NCBI GenBank assembly: GCA_965651935.1 | Contig: CBFGTC010000001.1 | Span: 1-64,000, forward strand | Length of the DNA: 64,000 nt | Origin: JAFEDN01 sp965651935 | GTDB lineage: Bacteria > Pseudomonadota > Gammaproteobacteria > Coxiellales > Coxiellaceae | Reading direction: 5' to 3' | Shown here: positions 25,849 through 34,217 of the stretch, piece by piece | Layout: every line of letters starts with the position of its first letter | How positions within the stretch are numbered: position 1 is the stretch's first letter | Notes under the pieces: generated by a model | The model's input: only the letters and a program-made list of their open reading frames with translations | Databases searched by the model: none | What the model was told of the DNA's origin: nothing | Position numbers and translations under genes: made by a program

Positions 25849-27293
25849 CCAGCTCTGCTAAGAATTCATTTAACTCTTTTTTATGGATTGCTTTAATTTT
25901 TACGGCTTGGCGAATCTTTTATCTTTTTATTAATCACCGCAGCTTGGACGTTGAAGAAGCCCAATACTGGAGTTGGAGCCAACATCTGGCACTGGGTTAC
26001 CACTCCAAACCGCCCATGATTAGCTGGGTTATTCATTTTTCCACCCTTCTATTCGGTCATTCAGAATGGGCGATTCGTATTATCAGCCCGATCACCTATT
26101 TTTTTACAGCACTATTGGTTTATGGCTGTGCGAAAAAGTTATTTAATCCTCATATTGGTTTTTGGTCAGGGATAAGCGTTCTGGCATTACCCGCGGTAAC
26201 TTATTCTGCCAGCATCATTTCCACGGATCCTTTACTTATTTTATTTTGGTCATTGGCTTTATTTGCTTTTATTTATGCCTATCAAAGCCGAGGTTTAGGC
26301 TGGTGGTTTTTATGCGGGATTGCAGTTGGGCTGGGGATGCTCAGCAAATATACCATGCTGGCATTTGTCTTATCGGCAATTTTATATTTTATCTGCAATA
26401 TTCACCGCCCCTCTCCTCTGAAGGGTTGGGGACCTTACTTAGCTTTGATTGTCGCGATTTTAATCTTCTTACCTAACGCCATTTGGAATACTCAACATCA
26501 TAATCCGGCTCTGGAACACGTGGTCGAACACAATATTCATGTGCAGGGAGTCCACTTCCATTGGAAAAATTTAGCTTACTTTATCTTAAGCCAGGCGGGC
26601 ATTTTGGGACCTGTATTATTTATGCTTTTATTTATTGCCATTTTCCGCTGGCGTCGGTTGGGCCACAACGAAGCCTCTTTATTGTTACTTTGTTTTACAG
26701 TCCCCATGTTACTCATGATCGCCGTGGAAGCGCTGCTCTCCCGCGCTTATGCCAATTGGGCGGTAGCCGCTTACCCAAGCGGAATTATTTTAACCGTGGC
26801 TTATTTATGGAAAAAAAAATGGCGAGGCTGGCTCAAATTCAGCGTTATTTTAAATATTCTCATTTCAATTTTTTTATATGCTTGGGAAATGGCTATCGCT
26901 TATGGCTTTCTAAACTGGCCCATTCCAGATCGACCTAATTGGAAAGATTTTGGCAACAAAATCGAAACCCAGCAACGCTATTTCTCCCACCTTTCATACT
27001 TAGTTTATGATCGTGAACTTTGGTCAAAGACTTTATATTATGGTAAAGTACCGAAAAGCCGTTTATATATATGGGACCCTTATCAAAAAATAGACTGGAA
27101 AGAGGACAATCTAGTTTATAATATTCCCGTGGGTAAAAATTACGTTCTAATTTCGTATAATGCTCACTTACCATCTGAAATGCTAAATTCATTTCAGAAT
27201 TATCAATTATTAGACACGTTTACAGTCAGCCAGCGTTTATCGGGCCGGCAAAAACAAATTTATATTTTTTGGCTAGAAGGATTCAATCAGTAG
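25845..27293 (+). CDS. ArnT/PMT-like membrane glycosyltransferase
   Basis: This 482-residue GT-C enzyme is from the ATG at 25845, which overlaps the previous stop as ATGA; the longer frame would begin inside that gene without a start signal. Its early NHRSLDVEEAQYWSWSQ segment (about 24-40) carries the acidic pair of the first periplasmic loop, and YHSKPPMISWVI follows, both typical of ArnT/dolichyl-phosphate mannosyltransferase-like proteins. About ten spans fill residues 10-355, and a soluble periplasmic C-terminal domain follows. It would transfer a sugar from a polyprenyl phosphate to lipid A or another envelope acceptor. Similar GT2-ArnT-phosphatase sets modify lipid A in Francisella. 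The acceptor here is inferred. Confidence 0.88.
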   Translation: MTSSAKNSFNSFLWIALIFTAWRIFYLFINHRSLDVEEAQYWSWSQHLALGYHSKPPMISWVIHFSTLLFGHSEWAIRIISPITYFFTALLVYGCAKKLFNPHIGFWSGISVLALPAVTYSASIISTDPLLILFWSLALFAFIYAYQSRGLGWWFLCGIAVGLGMLSKYTMLAFVLSAILYFICNIHRPSPLKGWGPYLALIVAILIFLPNAIWNTQHHNPALEHVVEHNIHVQGVHFHWKNLAYFILSQAGILGPVLFMLLFIAIFRWRRLGHNEASLLLLCFTVPMLLMIAVEALLSRAYANWAVAAYPSGIILTVAYLWKKKWRGWLKFSVILNILISIFLYAWEMAIAYGFLNWPIPDRPNWKDFGNKIETQQRYFSHLSYLVYDRELWSKTLYYGKVPKSRLYIWDPYQKIDWKEDNLVYNIPVGKNYVLISYNAHLPSEMLNSFQNYQLLDTFTVSQRLSGRQKQIYIFWLEGFNQ

Positions 27294-27296
27294 CAT

Positions 27297-27995
27297 ATGT
27301 CAAAAAAATTCTTTTTAAATATGGCACTTTTTGCAGTCTTATTTTCGGCGCTGATGTACCTTTTTCCCCAAATCGATCTCACCGTTAGCAGCTGGTTTTA
27401 TAAACCTGGGAAAGGCTTTTTATTAGAACATTTTTACACTCAATTACACCTGGCTGTTTTTCGTGATTGCATGGTTTATTTGACTTATTTGTTGATTATT
27501 GGACTGACTATGGTTTTGATAGCTGGAATTTTCTTTAAAAAATATTCCTCTTTGCTTTCCATGAGAATATGCTTATTTTTGTTAATCAGCTTCGCCATTG
27601 CTCCTGCATTTGTGGTGAACGATTTATTAAAAAATCATTGGGGGCGTGCACGTCCTTTTCAAGTAAAGCAATTTGGCGGCGATAAAGAATTCACACCAGC
27701 CTGGGTAATGAGCAACCAATGCGAAAAAAACTGTTCGTTTACCTCAGGAGAGACCGCAAATATTTTTTGTTATTTGGCATTATTATTCGTATTGAATCGT
27801 AAAAAACTGGTGGCTTCCATCATCTTTACGTTAGGTTTCCTCATGACTTTTGAACGAATTGCTCAGGGGGACCATTTTTTAAGCGATACGATATTAAGTG
27901 GTTTTATCGATTATTTATTAATCTGGCTTAGTTACCAAGCCATGCAGCAATTTTCATATTCATCTATTCCCTCCCCCTCGCAAAGGGAAGTGTAA
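27297..27995 (+). CDS. PAP2-family membrane phosphatase (lipid A phosphatase candidate)
   Basis: This 232-residue integral membrane acid phosphatase has the three catalytic blocks of the PAP2 family: KNHWGRARP (near 111-119), SFTSGETA (near 147-154) and RIAQGDHFLSD (near 187-197). In the middle block the usual Ser-Gly-His is Ser-Gly-Glu, a deviation seen in some LpxE/LpxF-like lipid A phosphatases but worth noting because that His normally contributes to catalysis. The last block keeps the nucleophile His. About six spans. It follows the ArnT-like gene by three bases and is probably its partner, removing a lipid A phosphate or dephosphorylating a lipid carrier. Confidence 0.85.
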   Translation: MSKKFFLNMALFAVLFSALMYLFPQIDLTVSSWFYKPGKGFLLEHFYTQLHLAVFRDCMVYLTYLLIIGLTMVLIAGIFFKKYSSLLSMRICLFLLISFAIAPAFVVNDLLKNHWGRARPFQVKQFGGDKEFTPAWVMSNQCEKNCSFTSGETANIFCYLALLFVLNRKKLVASIIFTLGFLMTFERIAQGDHFLSDTILSGFIDYLLIWLSYQAMQQFSYSSIPSPSQREV

Positions 27996-28031
27996 GAAGG
28001 GGGCGTAATCAGCTTAACTATGGAGAAAATT

Positions 28032-29477
28032 ATGCCACAAACATTTGAAAACAAAATTAATAAAACTTTAGCCAAAGCCATGCAGGAGGAGATTAATCAG
28101 ATTTGGCGCAAAGATATCGTTCATCGCTTATCTGAATACATTAAAATCCCCAACAAATCACCAGCTTTCGATAAGGATTGGAAAGCCAATGGACATATGA
28201 ATAAAGCCATGGACCTCATTGTCAAATGGTGCACTAAACAAGCTATTAAGAATATGAATATCAGCGTCTTGGAAGAGGAAGGACGCACTCCCTTGTTATT
28301 GATTGACATTGAAGGACAAATTGAAAAAACCGTTTTGCTGTATGGCCATATGGATAAACAACCTGAGATGAAGGGCTGGAACCAAGAATTGGGACTGTCT
28401 CCTTGGGAGCCGGTATTACTGGATGATAAGCTTTATGGGCGCGGCGGTGCAGACGATGGGTACTCGGTATTTGCTGCGCTCACGGCAATTTCCACCTTGC
28501 AACGCCACCAAATACCGCACGGCCGCTGCGTCGTGATTATCGAGGGCAGCGAAGAGAGCGGAAGTTTAGATTTAAATTTTTACTTAGAAAAACTCCAAGA
28601 CAAGATCGGCGAACCTACTTTTATTATTTGCTTAGATTCGGGCTGCGGCAATTATGAGCAATTGTGGAGCACGACGTCCTTGCGCGGCATGGTTAGCGGG
28701 ACTTTACGTATTGAAGTTTTGACTAAAGGAATGCACTCGGGTTTAGGCAGTGGCGTCGTGCCGTCGGCATTTCGCATCTTAGAGTTATTGTTGGACCGCA
28801 TCGAAGATCGTCAAACCGGAAAAATATTGCTACCGGAAATGCAAGTCAACATTCCTCAGCAATATATTGAACAAGCCCAATTGACGTCTGAAATTCTAGG
28901 CGATAGTTTTCAGCGCGATTATCCTTTTGCTTGGCCCACTCATGCGGTCAGTAACAATGATGCTGAACTAATTTTGAATCGCACTTGGCGCCCGGCGCTT
29001 TCCGTTATTGGGATAGAAGGGCTGCCGTCTTTAGCCCACGCTGGCAATGTCACCATCCCTTCTTTAGCTGTCAAAATTTCTATTCGTATTCCACCCGGAT
29101 GCAATCCTCACCGCGCCAAGGATGCCTTACAAAAGAGCTTAACTCATAACCCTCCCTATGAGGCGAAGGTGTCTTTTCTATGTCAGGATTATGCTCCGGG
29201 CTGGCAGGCTCCTTTGCTCGACGAATGGTTAGCCCAAGCCAATGAAGAAGCCTCACAATTATTTTTTGAAAAACCGGCGGCATATATTGGCGAAGGTGGC
29301 ACTATTCCGTTTATGGGGATGCTAGGAAATATGTTTCCCAAAGCTCAATTTTTGATAACTGGCGTCTTGGGACCAGATTCAAGCGCTCACGGACCAAATG
29401 AATTTTTGCACCTGGGGATGGCGCGAAAATTAACTGCTTGTGTCGCCATGGCTTTAGCCGCACATGCCGCATCATAG
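28032..29477 (+). CDS. M20-family metallopeptidase (dipeptidase)
   Basis: This 481-residue zinc-dependent dipeptidase/carnosinase-like hydrolase is cytoplasmic (no signal peptide). Zinc and catalytic motifs are in order: LLYGHMDKQP (near 99-108), the bridging Asp in GRGGADDG (near 136-143), the general-base pair in EGSEESGS (near 176-183), a later CLDSG, and SAHGPNEF near 460-467 at the end. A lid/dimerisation domain occupies about 225-385. I chose the ATG at 28032 because GGAGA at 28023-28027 precedes it; an ATG at 28020 lies inside that site. It follows the lipid A run but is functionally unrelated as far as can be seen. Confidence 0.9.
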   Translation: MPQTFENKINKTLAKAMQEEINQIWRKDIVHRLSEYIKIPNKSPAFDKDWKANGHMNKAMDLIVKWCTKQAIKNMNISVLEEEGRTPLLLIDIEGQIEKTVLLYGHMDKQPEMKGWNQELGLSPWEPVLLDDKLYGRGGADDGYSVFAALTAISTLQRHQIPHGRCVVIIEGSEESGSLDLNFYLEKLQDKIGEPTFIICLDSGCGNYEQLWSTTSLRGMVSGTLRIEVLTKGMHSGLGSGVVPSAFRILELLLDRIEDRQTGKILLPEMQVNIPQQYIEQAQLTSEILGDSFQRDYPFAWPTHAVSNNDAELILNRTWRPALSVIGIEGLPSLAHAGNVTIPSLAVKISIRIPPGCNPHRAKDALQKSLTHNPPYEAKVSFLCQDYAPGWQAPLLDEWLAQANEEASQLFFEKPAAYIGEGGTIPFMGMLGNMFPKAQFLITGVLGPDSSAHGPNEFLHLGMARKLTACVAMALAAHAAS

Positions 29478-29492
29478 ACGGTAATTAAAGTC

Positions 29493-29528
29493 CATTCACC
29501 TCTCCCTCACGTGGAAGAGGTGAAAAAA
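29493..29528. repeat. Intergenic hairpin repeat (family B)
   Basis: TTCACCTCT and AGAGGTGAA form a stem around CCCTCACGTGGA, followed by an A-run. Shorter copies sharing CCCTCACG and GAGGTGAAAAAA occur at 34171-34190 and, with a different left arm, at 15541-15565. The A-run rather than a T-run on the plus strand makes it a poor terminator. Confidence 0.5.
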
Positions 29529-29574
29529 ATAAACAACAAGCGATGTTCTTCTATTTGAAAAACTTTGAACAGTT

Positions 29575-30036
29575 TTATGGAATGATTGAGGGGTTAATTA
29601 TCCAGCGGATCAGCCACTGATGGTATTGTTGTTCCAGACACGCCACTGTTGCCGGAGGGAAATAAAATAAAGGCAAAGTTTTATCTTTCGTGGTTAAAGT
29701 ATTGATCAGAAGCGGCATAAAGGGTAAATGGCCCACCAACATGCTATCTTCGGCCCATTGAGCTAGGAGATCAATCAGGTCATTGGGGTCCGCTTCGCAA
29801 TCTAAAATCCGAGGCAAAGATAAAACCTTATCGCATCCTAACGTTTGGGCAAAGATCTCCGCAGTTTGTTGAGCGCGAGCTTTACCGCTATGGATAATAC
29901 AAGGAATTTTAATAGTACATTTAGCAAGATGCTGGGCTATTTGCTGGACTTCCTGCCGTCCACGCTCTGACAATGGACAACGAGAGTCTTGTTCGGCTCG
30001 GCAGACCTCACCGTGCCGGACACAATACAATTTCAT
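29575..30036 (-). CDS. SixA-like phosphohistidine phosphatase (histidine phosphatase family)
   Basis: This 153-residue member of the phosphoglycerate-mutase-like fold has its catalytic RHGE at residues 7-10 (His8), LSERGRQEV near 23-31, the phosphate-binding Arg in SGKARAQQTAEIF (near 50-62), and the second His in VGHLPFMP (near 100-107). Short SixA-type members remove phosphate from protein histidines such as the ArcB HPt domain or PTSNtr proteins. The ATG overlaps the TAA of the regulator gene by one base (TAATG), so it is the second gene of that transcript. The substrate is inferred from size only. Confidence 0.85.
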   Translation of the reverse strand: MKLYCVRHGEVCRAEQDSRCPLSERGRQEVQQIAQHLAKCTIKIPCIIHSGKARAQQTAEIFAQTLGCDKVLSLPRILDCEADPNDLIDLLAQWAEDSMLVGHLPFMPLLINTLTTKDKTLPLFYFPPATVACLEQQYHQWLIRWIINPSIIP

Positions 30037-30683
30037 TATTCTTCGTAATTTAATCTAGCCTGAATTAAGGTACCACAGATTTGAGTGTCGTCATTTAAGG
30101 GTTCAGCACGCACCCCTTCTAAATCGGGACTTAAACACTTAAGGTAATATTGACGGGCATCCAATAATAATTGGCGAAATACAGCGCGGCTATGGTCTTT
30201 CATTCGTAATAAAACGTAACTGCGGTCTTTATAAGCTCTGGCGGGATCCAATACCAGCACTGTTCCCTTTGGAAATTGCGGACTCATGGAAGAGTCTTCC
30301 ATGATCAAGGCAAAAACATTTTCATTCACGGGTCTAGGCATCAGAATAGGATCGTGGTGCACACGAGTTTTATCCACATTATTAGGCCAATGAATTGCCT
30401 CTTCCCAACTAATTACTGGGACAGTGGCCATATCTTGACCATGTAAACCCCAAGTATCGTATAAATTCCAAGGGAGCGCTTCTTCACCTCGAAGTTGTTC
30501 TACAGTGATTCCAAAAAATTCGGCCAATGGTATTAAGGAGGACTGATGTGGACTGGGTGAAACTCCTTCAACTATTCTATGCACTGTTGGCTGTTTCAAT
30601 CCCACTCTTCGCGCTAATTCGGTTGTTCTTATGCCACGATGAAACATTAGGCGTTTCAAAATCTGACTAGTGGTTAATTTCAT
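30036..30683 (-). CDS. XRE-type regulator with S24/LexA-like C-terminal domain lacking the catalytic Lys
   Basis: This 215-residue protein starts at the ATG at 30683; a TTG ten codons upstream is rejected because it adds only a Lys/Arg-rich stretch with no ribosome-binding site. A helix-turn-helix occupies about residues 5-65 (TTELARRVGLKQPTVHRIVEG). A LexA/CI-type peptidase-fold domain follows from about 85, with the Ser of SSMSP near 131-134 in the nucleophile position. The place of the Lys general base reads AVFRQL, with Arg170. Self-cleavage is therefore doubtful and it may act as an ordinary repressor using the fold for dimerisation. It diverges from the LuxR-type gene, with dyads between them. 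Confidence 0.85.
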   Translation of the reverse strand: MKLTTSQILKRLMFHRGIRTTELARRVGLKQPTVHRIVEGVSPSPHQSSLIPLAEFFGITVEQLRGEEALPWNLYDTWGLHGQDMATVPVISWEEAIHWPNNVDKTRVHHDPILMPRPVNENVFALIMEDSSMSPQFPKGTVLVLDPARAYKDRSYVLLRMKDHSRAVFRQLLLDARQYYLKCLSPDLEGVRAEPLNDDTQICGTLIQARLNYEE

Positions 30684-30739
30684 ATTTTTTCTACACAAGT
30701 ATATTTTCCACAAACCCCGGTATTGACCCTCTTCTCGAA

Positions 30740-30807
30740 TTGAATTTAATATTCAAATCAAAAAAAGGCACATTAAGCCAAGGTATCCCCTAGGTGATAT
30801 TGTATCA
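30740..30807. promoter_or_regulatory. Two dyad-symmetric candidate operators between divergent regulators
   Basis: TTGAAT-TTAAT-ATTCAA (30740-30756) and TGATA-TTG-TATCA (30795-30807) are perfect dyads inside the 145-base gap between the XRE/S24 gene and the LuxR-type gene. Their size and placement fit binding sites for the XRE protein, including autoregulation. No binding evidence exists beyond symmetry. Confidence 0.4.
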
Positions 30808-30828
30808 ATCTTCGTAAAGGATAGCAAG

Positions 30829-31230
30829 ATGTATAAACTTAAGAAGACTTTGAAAGATAAAAACTATTGGCAAAGGTTGGTTTTGGAAGTGACTGAAGGG
30901 AAATCCAAGTCGCCTCACTCACAGAAGCCATCCAAAGGAGTACGCTATGCCACCCAACATCAACGCCGGCATATTAAATATACATTAGGCGAACCTTTTT
31001 CCAGTATTTATTTTACTCAAAGAGAAGCCGAATGCATGATACAAATGCTGAAGGGCAAAACCATGGTTGAGACCGGCAAAATATTAAATTTATCACCTCG
31101 CACAGTTGAATATTATTTAACCAAAATTAAACGTAAACTCAATCGCCGAAAAAAAAGCGAGATTATGCAATTAGTGGCCGATTCAGAATTTGTTAAAAAT
31201 TTTGAGCAAGATCCCTACAATCAAAAATAG
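30829..31230 (+). CDS. LuxR-type HTH regulator, single-domain
   Basis: This 133-residue protein has a basic N-terminal region (1-55) rich in Lys/Arg/His. A C-terminal LuxR/GerE helix-turn-helix (about 62-120) begins FTQREAECMIQMLKGKTMVETG and continues through LSPRTVEYYLTKIKRKL, the recognition helix. There is no receiver or autoinducer domain, so it is either constitutively active or controlled by abundance or a partner. AAAGGA precedes the ATG at good spacing. It is divergent from the XRE/S24 regulator and converges on the outer-membrane protein gene. Free-standing LuxR-type proteins are common in Legionellales, but I cannot name an orthologue. Confidence 0.87.
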   Translation: MYKLKKTLKDKNYWQRLVLEVTEGKSKSPHSQKPSKGVRYATQHQRRHIKYTLGEPFSSIYFTQREAECMIQMLKGKTMVETGKILNLSPRTVEYYLTKIKRKLNRRKKSEIMQLVADSEFVKNFEQDPYNQK

Positions 31231-31243
31231 TCGTTTTTCAGCT

Positions 31244-32260
31244 TTAAAACCAGTGACTGCCAAAATAGAAATTCAATGAGCCCAATAAAGTACTGACCCT
31301 GGCGTTAACACAGGCTTGAGTGGTCCCAACATTATAAACTCGACTGCCGTCGCTAAAATTTGCGCTACCCTCACCAAGAGGCACGGAGCCAGAAACTGCT
31401 TCATCCGCATTCACGGCTGTGATAGTAGAGACGTGGCCGTAGTTGGCGTAATTATATTCAACGCCTAAAGTAATAAAATTTTTATAAATAAATTGCTCCA
31501 ACCCTAATCCCAGCAAAAGAGCAATTTTAGTATCTTTATTACTGGAGGATCCACTAAGAGCAGCTTTGGCCTGATAAGCCGCCGCCGAAGTAGAATCATT
31601 TAAAGAAGAATTACTCGTACCGGTAACGCTATTGCTCACTCGTAGATTAGCCCAAATTGCCCCAACTTTACCGTAAACCAAAGTTTGAGGCGCAACCAAA
31701 AAACCAGGTCTAAACACCACACCATAATCATTGGTTAATTTAACAGAAGTGGCAGTTTGAAAGTTACCACTGACTGGTACACTAGCACTCACTGCAGTCC
31801 CTGAATTGGTGGTAAGCGTCAATTGCGATACATTGTTGAAATTGGCATTGTTAGTGACGCTAGGATTTTGAGAACCCCATTCACCAAAGCCTTCAAAACC
31901 GGTATACCAACGATGGTCAAATACTTTACCTACTCCGCCATGAACGCCAAAATAGCCATCAAAAGCGTTGCTGTTGACATTGCCGCTAATCAAATTACCT
32001 GCTTGGAAAAAAGTTTGATTGACAGAAACGTTAGTTAAAGGCTCTTCTAAGATAGTAAAGTTTTCGGTAAAAGCGACTTCGGTTGGTGTGTCAGTACTGG
32101 AAGAACCATTAAAGGCCGCCATATGAAATGCGCCTGTGCCGCCCACATAAAAGCCACTGAAATAATCGGGCGGGATTAACATATCGGCACCACCGGCGTT
32201 GGCGCCGATCGCAAAAGTCAGACTGAAGCAAAGCGCAGATAAAATTAACGTCTTCTTCAT
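31244..32260 (-). CDS. Outer-membrane beta-barrel protein (opacity-like)
   Basis: This 338-residue exported protein has a signal peptide at residues 1 to about 22 (MKKTLILSALCFSLTFAIGANA, cleavage after ANA). A mature chain with alternating polar/hydrophobic stretches rich in Ser, Thr, Asn and Gly follows. FSGFYVGGTGAFH opens the barrel, VEYNYANYG appears near the end, and the chain finishes in Phe, the usual C-terminal residue for BAM-dependent barrels. It resembles the Coxiella/Legionella family of major surface barrels (opacity/OmpA-barrel type) in build, but the loops are unfamiliar. It stands alone, convergent with the LuxR-type gene and upstream of two tRNA genes. Confidence 0.85.
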   Translation of the reverse strand: MKKTLILSALCFSLTFAIGANAGGADMLIPPDYFSGFYVGGTGAFHMAAFNGSSSTDTPTEVAFTENFTILEEPLTNVSVNQTFFQAGNLISGNVNSNAFDGYFGVHGGVGKVFDHRWYTGFEGFGEWGSQNPSVTNNANFNNVSQLTLTTNSGTAVSASVPVSGNFQTATSVKLTNDYGVVFRPGFLVAPQTLVYGKVGAIWANLRVSNSVTGTSNSSLNDSTSAAAYQAKAALSGSSSNKDTKIALLLGLGLEQFIYKNFITLGVEYNYANYGHVSTITAVNADEAVSGSVPLGEGSANFSDGSRVYNVGTTQACVNARVSTLLGSLNFYFGSHWF

Positions 32261-32302
32261 AAAAAAGTCTTCCCTTTTTTACAGCCTTGAGAGTATAAAA
32301 TG

Positions 32303-32375
32303 CGTCCCCAAGGGGATTCGAACCCCTGTTATTGCCGTGAAAGGGCAGTGTCCTAGGCCTCTAGACGATGGGGAC
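32303..32375 (-). tRNA. tRNA-Glu (anticodon TTC)
   Basis: On the minus strand the sequence runs from GTCCCCATCGTCTAGAGGCC through CCCTTTCACGGC (anticodon TTC) and GGTTCGAATCCCC to GGGGAC plus discriminator G. All four cloverleaf stems pair and it is nearly identical to E. coli tRNA-Glu. CCA is not encoded (G then CAT). It lies four bases after tRNA-Ala, probably on one transcript. Confidence 0.97.
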
Positions 32376-32379
32376 AACT

Positions 32380-32455
<76 letters not shown>

Positions 32456-32550
32456 GCTCAGAAGTTAGTCATTCTAGGAGAGCCCAGCATTGAAGTCAAT
32501 GTTTTTTTAAATTTTTTGACTTTGCATCAAAGTTAGGTGAAAATTTCAAC

Positions 32551-34044
32551 ATGAAATATCAAAAAGCAATTTCCCCTACTCGTCAAGAAGATTATCCACA
32601 ATGGTATCAGCAGGTTATTAAAGCAGCTGATTTGGCCGAAAACTCACCGGTGCGCGGTTGCATGGTCATTAAACCTTGGGGATATGCACTTTGGGAACAA
32701 ATGCAGTCCTATTTGGACAAAAAATTTAAAGAAACCGGCCATAGCAATGTTTATTTCCCTTTATTGATTCCATTGCGGTATTTACAACAAGAAGCTCAAC
32801 ATATTGAAGGCTTTGCCAAAGAATGCGCCGTGGTAACCCATCATCGGTTAGAGACATCCGCTTCAGGGCAATTAGAACCCGCTGGCGAACTGGAAGAACC
32901 TTATATTATCCGTCCCACTAGCGAGACTTCTTTTGGTGTTCAATATGCCAAGTGGATTAAATCGTATCGTGACTTACCCATGAAGTTAAATCAGTGGGCT
33001 AACGTGATGCGCTGGGAAATGCGCACTCGCTTGTTCCTGCGCACTTCAGAATTTTTATGGCAGGAAGGACATACCGTCCACGCCACCGCCGAAGACGCCC
33101 AAGCTGAAACTCAGCAAATGTTAAATGTCTATGCTGAATTTTTAGAAAATGTTTTAGCGATACCGGTGATCCGCGGCGAAAAAACCGCACGCGAACGATT
33201 TCCTGGCGCTATCAATACCTACACGGTTGAAGCCATGATGCAGGATTGCAAAGCGTTACAAGCCGGCACTTCACATTTTCTAGGACAAAATTTTTCGAAA
33301 TCTTTTAACATTCAATTCACCGATCGCAATGAACAATTGCAACATGCTTGGACTACTTCGTGGGGGGCTTCCACCCGCATGATTGGTGGATTGATTATGA
33401 CTCATGGCGACGATGACGGTTTAGTTTTACCGCCTAGAATTGCCGCTTTGCACGTGGTCATTTTACCCATTATTAGAAAAGAACAAGATACCGCCGTGGT
33501 GATGGAGTATTGCGAAAAATTACAAAAAGAAATTCGCAGTTTAAATTTTTGTCAGGAACCCGTTCTGGTTGATATTGATTCTTCGGACATCCCGGGCGGA
33601 GAAAAATATTGGCGTCATGTCAAACGTGGCGTTCCAATCCGTTTAGAAATCGGACCACGGGATATTGCCTCCGACAGCCTATTCATTTCTTTACGCAATC
33701 AAATTCATCAAAAATTTAGCTTGCCACGTCAACAATTTCTTACAGACCTGCCTGTTATGCTCCAAAAAATGCAAGACACTCTCTATCAAAATGCGCTTAA
33801 TTTTCAAAAAACCCATAGCCATGAGTTTACTGACCTTAATGCGTTTAAAGATTTCTTTAGCGATGATAATCCCGGCGGCTTTGCTTATGTTTTTTCGAGT
33901 GATGATGGATCTATTGACGCATTACTTAAAGAATACAAAATTTCAGCGCGATGCATTCCTTTAAATACCTTTGAAGAACGGGGCAAGTGTATCTTTACTC
34001 AAAAAGCCAATGCTAAAAAAACGATCTACGCGAAGGCTTATTAG
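32551..34044 (+). CDS. proS: Prolyl-tRNA synthetase, archaeal/eukaryotic-like type
   Basis: This class II synthetase charges tRNA-Pro. At 497 residues it lacks the large insertion (editing) domain found between motifs 2 and 3 of the usual gammaproteobacterial enzyme, which is about 570 residues. RPTSETSFGVQYAKWI (near 117-132) and MRWEMRTRLFLRTSEFLWQEGHT (motif 2, near 153-175) are the pattern of the archaeal/eukaryotic-type ProRS. An anticodon-binding domain follows (about 285-385), and the C-terminal zinc-domain-like part ends in Tyr, as in that subgroup. It stands alone between tRNA genes and the MFS gene. Acquisition by transfer is plausible. Confidence 0.93.
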   Translation: MKYQKAISPTRQEDYPQWYQQVIKAADLAENSPVRGCMVIKPWGYALWEQMQSYLDKKFKETGHSNVYFPLLIPLRYLQQEAQHIEGFAKECAVVTHHRLETSASGQLEPAGELEEPYIIRPTSETSFGVQYAKWIKSYRDLPMKLNQWANVMRWEMRTRLFLRTSEFLWQEGHTVHATAEDAQAETQQMLNVYAEFLENVLAIPVIRGEKTARERFPGAINTYTVEAMMQDCKALQAGTSHFLGQNFSKSFNIQFTDRNEQLQHAWTTSWGASTRMIGGLIMTHGDDDGLVLPPRIAALHVVILPIIRKEQDTAVVMEYCEKLQKEIRSLNFCQEPVLVDIDSSDIPGGEKYWRHVKRGVPIRLEIGPRDIASDSLFISLRNQIHQKFSLPRQQFLTDLPVMLQKMQDTLYQNALNFQKTHSHEFTDLNAFKDFFSDDNPGGFAYVFSSDDGSIDALLKEYKISARCIPLNTFEERGKCIFTQKANAKKTIYAKAY

Positions 34045-34217
34045 TAGATTTTTATACACGCGATAGCGATTCTATTCAAAGTCTTTTAAATAGACAAACA
34101 CCACCTAGGCTTATTAATTTAAATTCTTTATCGACTACGCCATTGACTGACTTCAATTTTTTTGCCAAATACCCTCACGAGGTGAAAAAATGGACAATGG
34201 GTTGCTGATGCAGGATA
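34045..34217. other. Non-coding gap with a family B repeat fragment
   Basis: A 173-base convergent gap between proS and the MFS gene. It contains the repeat fragment at 34171-34190 (CCCTCACGAGGTGAAAAAA). I found no clear terminator or promoter. Confidence 0.5.
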
